From Myroides oncorhynchi (GTDB taxonomy: Bacteria; Bacteroidota; Bacteroidia; Flavobacteriales; Flavobacteriaceae), in assembly GCF_020905415.1 (NCBI RefSeq), contig NZ_JAJJMP010000001.1, forward strand, positions 1,499,501 through 1,563,500: a DNA stretch of 64,000 bases, in the 5' to 3' direction. The position numbers and the translations under genes are program-made. Below, one piece after another: positions 17,738-27,100 of this stretch (position 1 is the first letter of the stretch; each line of letters starts with the position of its first letter). A model generated the notes under the pieces. That model was not told where the DNA came from. It saw only the letters and a program-made list of their open reading frames with translations, and did no database searches.

Positions 17738-19028
17738 TTCATCGTTAATTATCTTCCGTATTTTATTTGGTTTGTTATTTGCCTGTGAGTCGTTTGGTGC
17801 GATTGCTACAGGATGGGTAAGGGACAATCTCGTAGATGTAAAGTTTACCTTTTCTCATATCTATATGGATTTTTTGCAGGTTTTAGTAGGACCTCAGATG
17901 TATGCATATTTCTTTTTGATGGGATGTGTTTCAATAGCAGTAATGTTAGGTTACCGCTATAAATGGACAATGCCATTATTAACAGTGCTATGGGCTGGAG
18001 CCTATTTTCTTCAAAAGACGTCTTATAATAATCACTATTATATGTTATTAGTGATTTGTGTTTATATGTGTTTCTTACCAGCGAACAGATATGCTTCACT
18101 AGATGTTAAACACAATAGAGTAGAACAAGAATTATCAATGCCAACGTATATATCGTGGATCTTTATCTTTCAGGTAGGGATGTTGTATATCTATGGAACA
18201 GTAGCTAAGTTCTACCCGGATTGGCTAGATGGTACCTTTACTAAACTAATGTATCAAGGTGCAAATATTCCTGATGTATTTAAAGAAATATTTACACAAG
18301 ATTGGTTTGCTATCACGATAGCTTATTTGGGAATTATATTTGACGGATTAGTTGTGTTCTTGTTGTTAAATAAACGTACACGTACATTGGCAGTTATAGC
18401 ATCATTAATATTCCATTTATTTAATTCTATCACCTTACATATCGGTATTTTCCCCTATTTTGCACTTAGTTTTGCTGTGTTTTTTTATGAACCGGGGCAA
18501 GTACGAGGCTGGTTCTTTAAGAAGAAACCTGTTCTAGCTGAGACAACTTTATTGACTGTACAGCCTAGTGCTTTTTCGTTAAGACCTGGTATTACGTATT
18601 TCTTATTATGCTTCATGTTTATACAATTTGTATTACCTCTAAGACATTATTTTATAAAAGGAGATGTGTTGTGGACAGATGAAGGACATCGCTTAAGTTG
18701 GCGTATGATGTTGAGATCTCGTGGAGGATATACCAACTATATTACAGAGAATAAAAAGACAGGAGAACGCAAATATTATGATATAGAAGATGTGTTGTCT
18801 CAGAAGCAATTAGCGCGTCTATCTTCTCCAGATATGATCTGGCAGATGGCTCAACGTATTAAGAATGAATACAAGGCTAAAGGTGAAGATGTAGCTGTAT
18901 ATGCCGAGAGTTATGTGTCTATTAATAATAGAGAGTTAAGCAATTTTGTTGATTCAACAGTAGATTTGGGGGCAGTGAGTTGGGATTACTTTGGTCATTG
19001 TGGATGGATATTAGAGAAGCCATTTTAG
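17706..19028 (+). CDS. HTTM domain membrane protein (gamma-carboxylase-like)
   Basis: This 440-aa protein has about eight hydrophobic segments and the HTTM family hallmarks: QKTSYNNHYYMLLVI, an FQVGMLYIYGTVAKFYPDWL segment and FHLFNSITLHIGIFPYF. The family is related to vitamin K-dependent gamma-glutamyl carboxylase. The C-terminal 110 residues form a soluble domain (SWRMMLRSRGGYTNY). Its function in Bacteroidota is unproven. Start ATG 17706 lies inside the end of ribF, so translational coupling is likely. Confidence 0.88.
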   Translation: MKEKLFQQIDNSSLIIFRILFGLLFACESFGAIATGWVRDNLVDVKFTFSHIYMDFLQVLVGPQMYAYFFLMGCVSIAVMLGYRYKWTMPLLTVLWAGAYFLQKTSYNNHYYMLLVICVYMCFLPANRYASLDVKHNRVEQELSMPTYISWIFIFQVGMLYIYGTVAKFYPDWLDGTFTKLMYQGANIPDVFKEIFTQDWFAITIAYLGIIFDGLVVFLLLNKRTRTLAVIASLIFHLFNSITLHIGIFPYFALSFAVFFYEPGQVRGWFFKKKPVLAETTLLTVQPSAFSLRPGITYFLLCFMFIQFVLPLRHYFIKGDVLWTDEGHRLSWRMMLRSRGGYTNYITENKKTGERKYYDIEDVLSQKQLARLSSPDMIWQMAQRIKNEYKAKGEDVAVYAESYVSINNRELSNFVDSTVDLGAVSWDYFGHCGWILEKPF

Positions 19029-19035
19029 TTGATTT

Positions 19036-19190
19036 AACCCAGATTCCGCATTAGCCAAATATACAAAACAATTCTACTTCATATCTCTTTCATTAGTTCT
19101 TAAACCATACTATAGTATGCTTTATTCACTAATTCAGAGCTATTTTGTATAATTACTTTTCGTTTATATGTCTATCGCGGAATCTGGGTT
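19036..19190 (-). repeat. Dispersed palindromic repeat, copy A (best preserved)
   Basis: The 155-bp element has perfect 14-bp terminal inverted repeats: AACCCAGATTCCGC at 19036-19049 and its complement at 19177-19190. The whole element is a near palindrome around 19112/19113: inner arms TATACAAAA (19060-19068) and TTTTGTATA (19143-19151), ATTAGT and ACTAAT (19092-19097, 19128-19133), and core CATACTATAGTATG (19106-19119). Its orientation is opposite to copies B, C and D. It lies between converging genes. Flanks read TTTAA on both sides. Confidence 0.92.
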
Positions 19191-19205
19191 TAAAAAGATA
19201 TAAAC

Positions 19206-19237
19206 AAAAAACGCATACTTAGAAGTATGCGTTTTTT
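19206..19237. terminator. Bidirectional terminator between HTTM gene and lpxH
   Basis: Stem AAAAACGCATAC / GTATGCGTTTTT with a short loop TTAGAA and A/T runs on both sides. It ends the minus-strand gene at 19239 and probably also the plus-strand transcript that reads through repeat copy A. Confidence 0.88.
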
Positions 19238-19238
19238 G

Positions 19239-20021
19239 TTATTTGTTAGCTTTTGCTAATTCATCTTTATATGCTATCAGATGAAGGCTAGTATCATACT
19301 TTCCATACGTAAAGTAGTTGATCCAGTCCCCAAGGTTGATATATTTAGATTGTTCATTTAAGTCAATAATCATTGGTAGATGACGGTGTCCGAAAACGAA
19401 GTAATCATAATGTGTAGTCTCTAATTTGCGCTTTGCATATAAGATTAACCATTCGTTATCTTCACCTAAGAACTTAATGTCCTCATCACCTGAGATTAGT
19501 TTATTCTTTACAGATAGGTATGAACCTAGTCTAACTCCGATGTCTGGGTGTAACCATCTAAATAACCATTTAGAGAAGGGATTAGTGAATACTTTTTTCA
19601 TTCTCTTATATCCCATATCACCAGGACCTAATCCATCTCCGTGTCCTATAAAGAACTTCTTACCATTAATGTCAAATACTTTAGGCTCGTGATATACTGG
19701 TATGCCTAGCTCCGTCTTGAAGTAGTCTCCCATCCATAGATCGTGATTACCAACAAAGAAATATACAGGTATTCCTTTATCTTTAATCTCAGCTAGTTTA
19801 CCTAATATTCTGACAAAACCTTTAGGCACTACTGTTTTATACTCAAACCAGAAGTCAAAAAGATCTCCAAGTATGAATAAGGCTCCCATATCTTCTTCTT
19901 TCTCGCGTAACCATTGTAAGAATATCTCTTCACGAGGAAGGCTCTTCTCACGGCTAGGTGCGCCGAAGTGTTGATCAGAAGCAAAGTAAATGCTCTTAGG
20001 TGTGTTAATCGTAAAATTCAA
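19239..20021 (-). CDS. lpxH: UDP-2,3-diacylglucosamine diphosphatase (LpxH-type metallophosphatase)
   Basis: This 260-aa calcineurin-like phosphoesterase has DQHFG, GDLFDFW, GNHDLWMG, HGDGLG and FGHRH in the expected order for a di-metal centre. The first motif reads DQH where LpxH usually has DxH. LpxH-type enzymes hydrolyse UDP-2,3-diacylglucosamine to lipid X in lipid A synthesis. The following gene upstream is queD, 3 bp apart, so the two are co-transcribed. The assignment to LpxH within the superfamily is by similarity to Bacteroidota homologues. Confidence 0.85.
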   Translation of the reverse strand: MNFTINTPKSIYFASDQHFGAPSREKSLPREEIFLQWLREKEEDMGALFILGDLFDFWFEYKTVVPKGFVRILGKLAEIKDKGIPVYFFVGNHDLWMGDYFKTELGIPVYHEPKVFDINGKKFFIGHGDGLGPGDMGYKRMKKVFTNPFSKWLFRWLHPDIGVRLGSYLSVKNKLISGDEDIKFLGEDNEWLILYAKRKLETTHYDYFVFGHRHLPMIIDLNEQSKYINLGDWINYFTYGKYDTSLHLIAYKDELAKANK

Positions 20022-20024
20022 GGC

Positions 20025-20477
20025 TTATAAATTATCAGATTGATGCCATTCAGCATAAGATGATTCTGTCTCTTGTAATCTCAATGAGTAAAGCTCAATA
20101 CCTTGTGGTAATTTGCTTTTAATCTTGTGTGCAAAGTCAATTACCATATTCTCACTAGTAGGTTGGTAATCTACAAGAATTACGTGGTGTCCGCGTTCTT
20201 CTAGCTCTTTTGCTAATTCTATATGAGGGGTATTTCTATTGAAAACAGTAGCGTGATCGAATACATCAACGATGTCTCCTTTCACTATTTTTTTTAAGTC
20301 TCCAAAATCTATAACCATACCATACTTCACATTAGTCGTGTCCTCAATAGGAGTACCAATAACAGTAACTGCTAGTTTATAACTGTGGCCATGTACGTTA
20401 CGACATTTACCATCATAACCATATAGTGCATGTCCTGTCTCAAATGTGAATTGTTTTGTAATTCTAATCTTAGGCAT
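20025..20477 (-). CDS. queD: 6-carboxy-5,6,7,8-tetrahydropterin synthase
   Basis: QueD makes carboxytetrahydropterin for queuosine synthesis. The 150-aa protein has the family's zinc and catalytic residues: FETGHALY (His), CRNVHGHSYK (catalytic Cys and two His) and DFGDLKKIV; a late PTSENMVIDFAH segment supplies the substrate glutamate. Start ATG 20477 (MPKIRITKQF) is preferred to an in-frame upstream Met six codons earlier. It lies directly upstream of the lpxH-like gene. Confidence 0.95.
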   Translation of the reverse strand: MPKIRITKQFTFETGHALYGYDGKCRNVHGHSYKLAVTVIGTPIEDTTNVKYGMVIDFGDLKKIVKGDIVDVFDHATVFNRNTPHIELAKELEERGHHVILVDYQPTSENMVIDFAHKIKSKLPQGIELYSLRLQETESSYAEWHQSDNL

Positions 20478-20570
20478 AACTAAAAATTTTGGCAAAGGTA
20501 CATAAAAATATAGATGCCCTCATAAAATAAAGGCTTGGTTTAACAGAAGACCATTGTATACAATCTACAA

Positions 20571-21530
20571 TTAGAATAACCTATATCTAACTTGGACGGA
20601 TAGCTTAGGCCACCATTTGATGCGATTTAACCATTTCTCTGCTTTTTCGTTGTACTCAAAAGAATTATCTAGATTATAGACGATTTTACTACCATCTTGT
20701 TTTATAGTATAATCCCCTTGATACATCATCCCCATTTCAACTGAGATGCCCCACTTCTTGTTGGTTACTACTCTTCCCATACCAATTCCTAGATAAGTTT
20801 TGATAATGCTACCTAATGTTACATTTGCCTTTACGTTACTACCGTCAGTAATTTTGATTTGGTTTCCTTGGAAGTCAATGTGTTCTGGCCATCCATTAAC
20901 TGGGACAGCTCTTTCTCCTTGGTGATTGATAAGATAGCCATCTAAGTTAGTTTTATTCTCTCCTATATAAAAACCACCTGAAAGGAAGAATAATCCATCA
21001 GTAACAGGATAGTAATCAACCAAGGCGTGCGCGTGTATGATATGTGTTTTACCTTTGATAGCTAGGTTTGGTTTGTATTCAAATATTTTTGATAAGTCTC
21101 CATTAGGATCATCAATACCCACTTCATAATGTTTAGAGTTATAGTAGAAAAGATCTATACCTGCTCTAAACTTTAGTGATTTATTAATAGGGGTTAATGC
21201 TTCTATTGTTAATCCCATAGTAGAAAGTCCTGCACTTATCGTCCAGTCATAAAAGAACTCGTCAGAGTAGTGCTTTGCTATATTATCACGTGTGAACTCT
21301 TCGCCTCCTAAATGTTGAAGGAATGCAGTAGAGTTGTTAGGAGGCAATGTAGGGTTAGATTTCTTTTTCTTTTTCTTGTCTTTAGACGTTTTTTCTTCTT
21401 TTTCAGCGGATGCTTTAATATCTTCTTCAGGTTGTAATTTAGACACTATAGTCTCTTCTTTCTCTTGTGCACATAAGTTGTTCGCGCATAAAAAAAAACT
21501 ACCTATTAAAATTAAGATTAGATGTTTCAC
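20571..21530 (-). CDS. Predicted outer-membrane beta-barrel protein, paralogue 2
   Basis: This 319-aa protein has a signal peptide (about 1-21, ending NNLCAQ), then a Lys/Glu-rich low-complexity segment (about 25-65) and a beta-rich domain ending in Arg-Tyr-Arg-Leu-Phe. A C-terminal aromatic residue is typical of outer-membrane barrels. The barrel is clearly homologous to the next gene (LSTMGLTIEALTP against VSTLGFTIEAATP; shared HALVDYYP and GIGMGRVV). No function known. Confidence 0.8.
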   Translation of the reverse strand: MKHLILILIGSFFLCANNLCAQEKEETIVSKLQPEEDIKASAEKEEKTSKDKKKKKKSNPTLPPNNSTAFLQHLGGEEFTRDNIAKHYSDEFFYDWTISAGLSTMGLTIEALTPINKSLKFRAGIDLFYYNSKHYEVGIDDPNGDLSKIFEYKPNLAIKGKTHIIHAHALVDYYPVTDGLFFLSGGFYIGENKTNLDGYLINHQGERAVPVNGWPEHIDFQGNQIKITDGSNVKANVTLGSIIKTYLGIGMGRVVTNKKWGISVEMGMMYQGDYTIKQDGSKIVYNLDNSFEYNEKAEKWLNRIKWWPKLSVQVRYRLF

Positions 21531-21541
21531 TTCAGAAAGTT

Positions 21542-22348
21542 TTAGAAAATACGGTAGTTGAGTTGTAGATTAACCATAGGCCACCATTTAAGCCATTTGG
21601 TTACTTTATCAGCATCTTCTATAGATGCATTTATATCAGTAGTAGTAGCGACTGTCTTCCCATTTTGTTTTAAGGTATAATCACCTTGGTACATTACGCC
21701 TATCTCAAATTTAACACCTAAACGTTTTTTAGATACAGCTCTACCTAGTCCGATACCGATATACGGTTTGATAGTTTGTCCTAGTGTTAGTTCTGCATCT
21801 AGACGACCGTGGTTTATATCTAATTCTTTTCCATCGAAGTCTATCGTTGGCCATTCATAACCTGGCTTAAGTTCTACTAGAGTACCATTGCCATCTGTTA
21901 GGATGCCCTTAGCCTTTAGTTTATTACTACCTATATATGCTCCAGCAGTTAAGTGGAGTATTCCTCCTTTAAAAGGGTAGAAATCTACTAATGCATGTCC
22001 GTGAACAGCATTTAAAGATCCTTTTGACTCATAAGTAGGTGTAAATCCGAAAGCCTCGTGTAAAGTGCCTTCAGTATCATCGATATCAAAGTCATACTGT
22101 TTGGTATTGAAGTTAAACACGTCAATTCCTGCTCTTAGTTTTAAGCGTTCCGATAGGGGTGTAGCAGCTTCTATAGTAAAGCCTAATGTTGATACTCCTG
22201 CAGCTACATTTAAGTGACTAAGAAACACTCCATCATAATGAGAGGTACTGTATCTACCCTTGTCATGATCTTCTATCATAGTTGATTTAGATGCAAATAC
22301 GCTACTGCTAATTAATAAAACTAGAATTAAATAGTTTAATTTTTTCAT
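21542..22348 (-). CDS. Predicted outer-membrane beta-barrel protein, paralogue 1
   Basis: The protein of about 268 aa starts MKKLNYLILVLLISSSVFAS, a clear signal peptide, and ends LNYRIF, a barrel-type terminus. It is about as long as the barrel part of the gene 11 bp downstream and shares its whole motif order, so the pair arose by tandem duplication. It lacks the Lys/Glu-rich insert. An upstream in-frame Met at 22354 is possible. Function unknown. Confidence 0.8.
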   Translation of the reverse strand: MKKLNYLILVLLISSSVFASKSTMIEDHDKGRYSTSHYDGVFLSHLNVAAGVSTLGFTIEAATPLSERLKLRAGIDVFNFNTKQYDFDIDDTEGTLHEAFGFTPTYESKGSLNAVHGHALVDFYPFKGGILHLTAGAYIGSNKLKAKGILTDGNGTLVELKPGYEWPTIDFDGKELDINHGRLDAELTLGQTIKPYIGIGLGRAVSKKRLGVKFEIGVMYQGDYTLKQNGKTVATTTDINASIEDADKVTKWLKWWPMVNLQLNYRIF

Positions 22349-22632
22349 AATCATATTTTTTTAACAAAGATAAGATATGAAGTTAATTTGTTTTAATTTA
22401 AGTATTAAAATGAATATTTGTTGATGTATACGCTATTTTTATGTATAAAAATGTGTTTTGTAAAGTTATTTTTAATAATTGAATGCTAAAAGGCTTCTGT
22501 TATTTGTCTTTATGAAGTCTACAGATTTAGCTTTGATCTTAGGGATTAGTAAATAGGTCTATGAATTTGATATGTGTAAATGAATATTTAATAATGCCTA
22601 ACGAGCTCTATATAAGCGTTATAATTGAATGC

Positions 22633-23406
22633 CTATTTTTTGTTTTTGAATTGATTTAAAGCATTGACTGTAAATTCGGATAATACTAATTTACCTGATA
22701 TTTTAGCACGGTCTAGTAGTAGCTCTGACCAATGATTAGTACCTTCCCAGAATATTTTTTTCATTTCATACAATGCTTCTGGATTATAAGCACTAATCTT
22801 AGCAGCGAAAGTACTTATCTCTAGATCCATACGGTCTACAGTATCATATACTTCATCATAAAGCCCGTGTATCTGTGCCCAGTTGGCAGTCTTCCATTCA
22901 TGAGCATTTAAGGACATATTAGTAAAGGCAGTCTTCCCTATTTTTCGAGAAACTGCTGGTTCGATTACAAAAGGTCCTATGCCTATAGCAAGCTCTGATA
23001 ACTTTATTGCAGCATTTGATGTTGCGAAGCAATAGTCACATGCTGCAGCTAATCCGACTCCCCCTCCTACAGCTTTACCATGGATGCGACCAATAAATAT
23101 TTTAGGGCTTTTGCGCATGGCATTGATTACATTAGCAAAACCAGAGAAAAAAGCTTGTCCGGTAGTAGTATCTTTTATAGAAAGTAATTCATCGAAAGAA
23201 GCACCAGCACAGTAAGCACCAGTTCCTTCACTTTTTAGAATGATGGTAGTTATAGTAGTATTTTTACTTAAGGTATCAATCATTTCTGTTAATCTCGCTA
23301 GTTGAGTACTTGGAAAAGAGTTGCTTGCGGGACTATAAAATGACAATGTAGCTACTTTTTCAGTAATTATTTCTGTTATAAAAGGTGTGTTTAGGTCTTG
23401 GCTCAT
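22633..23406 (-). CDS. Enoyl-CoA hydratase/isomerase family protein
   Basis: This 257-aa crotonase-fold protein has the oxyanion-hole segments GAYCAGASFDEL and GRIHGKAVGGGVGLAAACDY, and ELAIGIGPFV downstream. The position of the second catalytic glutamate of classical hydratases (in ELAIG) is filled, but the later acidic residue is uncertain, so the exact reaction (hydratase, isomerase or methylglutaconyl-CoA hydratase) is open. It stands alone upstream of a 735-bp gap. Confidence 0.9.
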   Translation of the reverse strand: MSQDLNTPFITEIITEKVATLSFYSPASNSFPSTQLARLTEMIDTLSKNTTITTIILKSEGTGAYCAGASFDELLSIKDTTTGQAFFSGFANVINAMRKSPKIFIGRIHGKAVGGGVGLAAACDYCFATSNAAIKLSELAIGIGPFVIEPAVSRKIGKTAFTNMSLNAHEWKTANWAQIHGLYDEVYDTVDRMDLEISTFAAKISAYNPEALYEMKKIFWEGTNHWSELLLDRAKISGKLVLSEFTVNALNQFKNKK

Positions 23407-24141
23407 ATTGTGTATTTTTCTTAAATGTAATAAATATAGTATTAAACTACTTGTTTTTTAGTATAACCTTTCATTGTGTGAAATTTAACAGTCACGTAAT
23501 GTGAATATTAGCTGTGTTTTTTTGCTAGTGAAATAGGCTTTGTATTGTAGATGTTATTGTTTGATAAGTTTGTTTTTACATTAACGTGATTATTTATGAT
23601 AAAATAATAATTTTTCACTTGACATTAAGAATTGTTATTGATTGTCTTGTTGTAAAGTGTGTTATTATTGAGAATTATTTGTATTACTTTTGCAGTGAAA
23701 TTAAAATATTTTGTAACAAATTATTTGTTGTTAATTGATTTTAATACAGTTGTTTATGTTTTTGTGCACATCACGATAGGTGATTTTTTTTAATTAATAA
23801 GTCACTATGGCGTGGTATTTGTAATTAACAGATAGAGTAAGTTTAATAGTATAGTTGGGGTAACTACTTTAAGTTGATCCGCTCACACTATCTAAAAAGA
23901 GAGAATGAAAGAATAAAATAAAATAGCAACATTTCCTTTGGTTGCAAACTGCATTGAAGTTTAACGGATTTAGTTCATCTAACATATAAGATGAATAAAG
24001 TAATGTCAATAGGACAAACTTGATAAAGAACAGTATTTATCGAGTAGGGAGTACTCGTCTTTATTCTAAATATTTGATAGTCCATTTTTAATGTTTATTT
24101 GTTTGTATATGTGATTGTTATGTATAAATATTAAGTAAGAA
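23407..24141. other. 735-bp regulatory gap ahead of the surface-protein cluster
   Basis: No gene is seen. A perfect -7 element lies at 23685-23692, giving a 5' leader of about 440 nt before the lectin gene at 24142. The leader contains a short hairpin CGAGTA/TACTCG near 24038-24054 followed by a weak T-rich stretch. A long leader suggests post-transcriptional or attenuation control of the cluster, but no known riboswitch fold was recognised. Confidence 0.55.
23685..23692 (+). promoter_or_regulatory. -7 promoter element of the surface cluster
   Basis: TACTTTTG fits the TAnnTTTG consensus and is followed by CAG. A TTG lies at 23668-23670, but the 14-bp spacing is shorter than usual. It is the best promoter candidate in the 735-bp gap. 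Confidence 0.45.
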
Positions 24142-27100
24142 ATGAGTGAAAGAATGTTACATATTTTATTAGTTGTTGTCAGTGTTGTACTTGGTGTATT
24201 CTCACCTGTATATGCCCAGTTTAATATACAAGAAAGTTTTAGTCATAGATCTGTAAACAGTAAAGTAAAATTAGGAGACAATGCATTGTTAACAGCTGCT
24301 AATGGAACTGATTCTTATGGAAACGGCTGGCTTAGATTAACATCAGATGCGATGAAGCAAAAGGGGTATGCTATTATAGACGAGAGTTTTCCTTCTAATA
24401 GAGGAGTTTTGATAGATTTTGAGTATAAAACTTGGCGTAAAAAGAATGGTAAAATTAACACGGGAGGAGATGGTATATCAGTGTTTCTATTTGATGCAAA
24501 GTATAATGCAAAAACCTTTAAGCTGGGTAGTTATGGAGGAGCTTTAGGTTATGGATCAGGAAGTGGTACTAATGGAGTTACAGGTGGATATATAGCTGTT
24601 GGTTTTGATGAGTTTGGAAATTTTGTTGGATTAGCAAACAACAAACCTAAGGGAACAGATTTCTCTCAGAATATTTCGATCAGAGGAAAGATATTTAATG
24701 ATGTTTACTCTTCTGCGTCATATTTGAAGCATACTACAATGCCTTTAAGAACAACTATAGATAATTTTTATACAAGTCCAACGAGACCAGATGACTTTAA
24801 TTATTATAGAAGAGCACAGATTGAGATGAAACCTTATAATATTGAAGATCCGTATAGAAAGAATCCAGATGGAACACCTTTTATACATAGATTTTATACT
24901 ATAAAAGTTCGTTACCAAATCTCACTAAAGGGAGAAATGCAAGAGGTATTAAGTTATACTTATAATGAACTTCCTTATGAAAATTTAAAAATTGGTTTTG
25001 CGGCATCTACTGGAGATGCTGTAAATATACACGAAATCAGAAACTTAAATGTAACGACTCCTGAAGGATTAGTAATAAATAAAACAGTTGATCTATTAGA
25101 AGCCAAAAAAGGGGATAAGCTGACCTATACGATAGAGATGTCTAATCACTCTTCGGATCTATATAAAGACTTTTTGTTAAGTGATTATCTCGAGTCTATT
25201 AAGGATTTTTTCAGAGTAGAGGAAGTGTCATTTGATAATCTTGGAAATACAAAGAATACGCTGACACCACCGAAAGAGGTTACAAGTATGTTTATGGCAA
25301 AGAATATTGTCAATTGGAAAGTGTCTTTAGATACACATTCATCTTCGAGAGTAATTATTAGAGGAACAGTAATAGGTTATCCAGGGAAGGGAGTTTTATC
25401 AAATGAAGCTTCTTTAAATGTAACCAACCTTAGGTTGCCTTATGTAGATCCTACTAAATTAAGTGCTATCGCTGAGACCAAGATTATTGGTAAACCACAT
25501 GAAGCTACTACAATAAGAGTAGATCACGCTGTGATATGTGAAGGTGATGAAGCAGTCTTGACGGCGAAAGAACCTGTTTTGGGAGGCTTGTTAAAAGTTG
25601 ATTCATACCGATGGTTTAGGGATGGTAATTTATTTAAAATCACAGAACCTAATAAAATACTAGAGGGCGGCAAGGTAATAGAAGAACTTTTGCCTACGAA
25701 TCAGATAGCTGTGACAGAACCTGGAGTATATACTGTAGTATATGTCTTTAACGGGGTGAGTTCTGATGAATCAAACAAAGTGAAAGTAACTACGCTGCCA
25801 ACACCTAAGTTAGTACTGAAGAACCCTACTGATTCTTTTACTTATAATCTAAATGTAGGGGAAGCGATGGTATTGCCGTTAGTGGTAATCGTTAATTCGA
25901 CAGATAAGGTACAGTGGTATGATCATAAAGGTAAGGAGATAAGCGATAGAACACAACCTATCATTTTTAATACTCCTGGTGTATATAATTACACTGTAGT
26001 AGGAGCAAATAAGAATGAGTGCTCAGATGTAAAAACAGTACAAATTAATGTATTTGACGATAGTTTATGCCCACCTACTTATCAACGCGAATGGGCGACA
26101 GACTATACGGCATGGTATTCTGCATTGACTGGAGGTGTTTCTAATAAAGGAAATGCAATAGATGGACGACCTGATACCTATTCTACGATTACAGTAGCAG
26201 TTGGATTATTAGGATTGGGAACTACATGGCAGAATTTATACTTCGCTGAAGAACAAGAACCAGGAACACCTGTAACGATTAAGTTAGGTAAAGAATACAG
26301 TGGTTTAGTAGCTTTAGGAGGATTAACGGTAGCAGGATTAGATGCACGAGGAAAGGTAATAGGTTCCTTACAAGGTGTAGATGGAGGTTTGGTAGATTTA
26401 TTATCAGCAGATAATGTAGTTGAATACACTTTTGTTCCTTCTAATAAAAAAGGGCCACAGAAGTACTTAGGGGTACAAGTAGTCTTAGGATCTACATTAG
26501 GAGTGGCTCAGAATGCTAAGGTTTATGGTGCTTATGTGAATAAAGCTGTTGATAACCCAAGTTGCGCACCAGTACTGCCTAATATCAATCCGAATGTATT
26601 AGATGTGTTACACGGAGTAGAAGATATAGGGTTAGGGGTAGCAAGTGCTACAGCATCTGTTAGTCATCCGTGGAATGCAGTAGATGATAATCCTGATAGC
26701 TATGCGGTGATAAGCAGGGGAGTTGCAGTAGCTAATATGGCGAGCCTGACTGTAGTCTTTAAGCAGACTGCTATGCCAGGTGATGAGTTACATATTACAG
26801 CAGAAAATAAGAACCCTGGTATACTGAGTTTAGAGTTAGTCAAAGGATTTAAGATCCAGCGTTACCTAGGAGATAAGAAAGTAGGTGATCCGTTGACAGA
26901 ATCTAATGGAGCCTTGCGCTTAAGATTATTGGGAATAGGAGGTAGAGATAGATATCGTATTATAGTTGCTCCTTCTAAAGAACCTTTTGATAGAGTCAAA
27001 ATTTCATATGGATCAGTAGTAGGTGTATTAGGTGACTTTACACATATCTATAATGTGGATTTAGTGCCAACAGTGGATGTAGGAATGCAATTAGAGGTAG

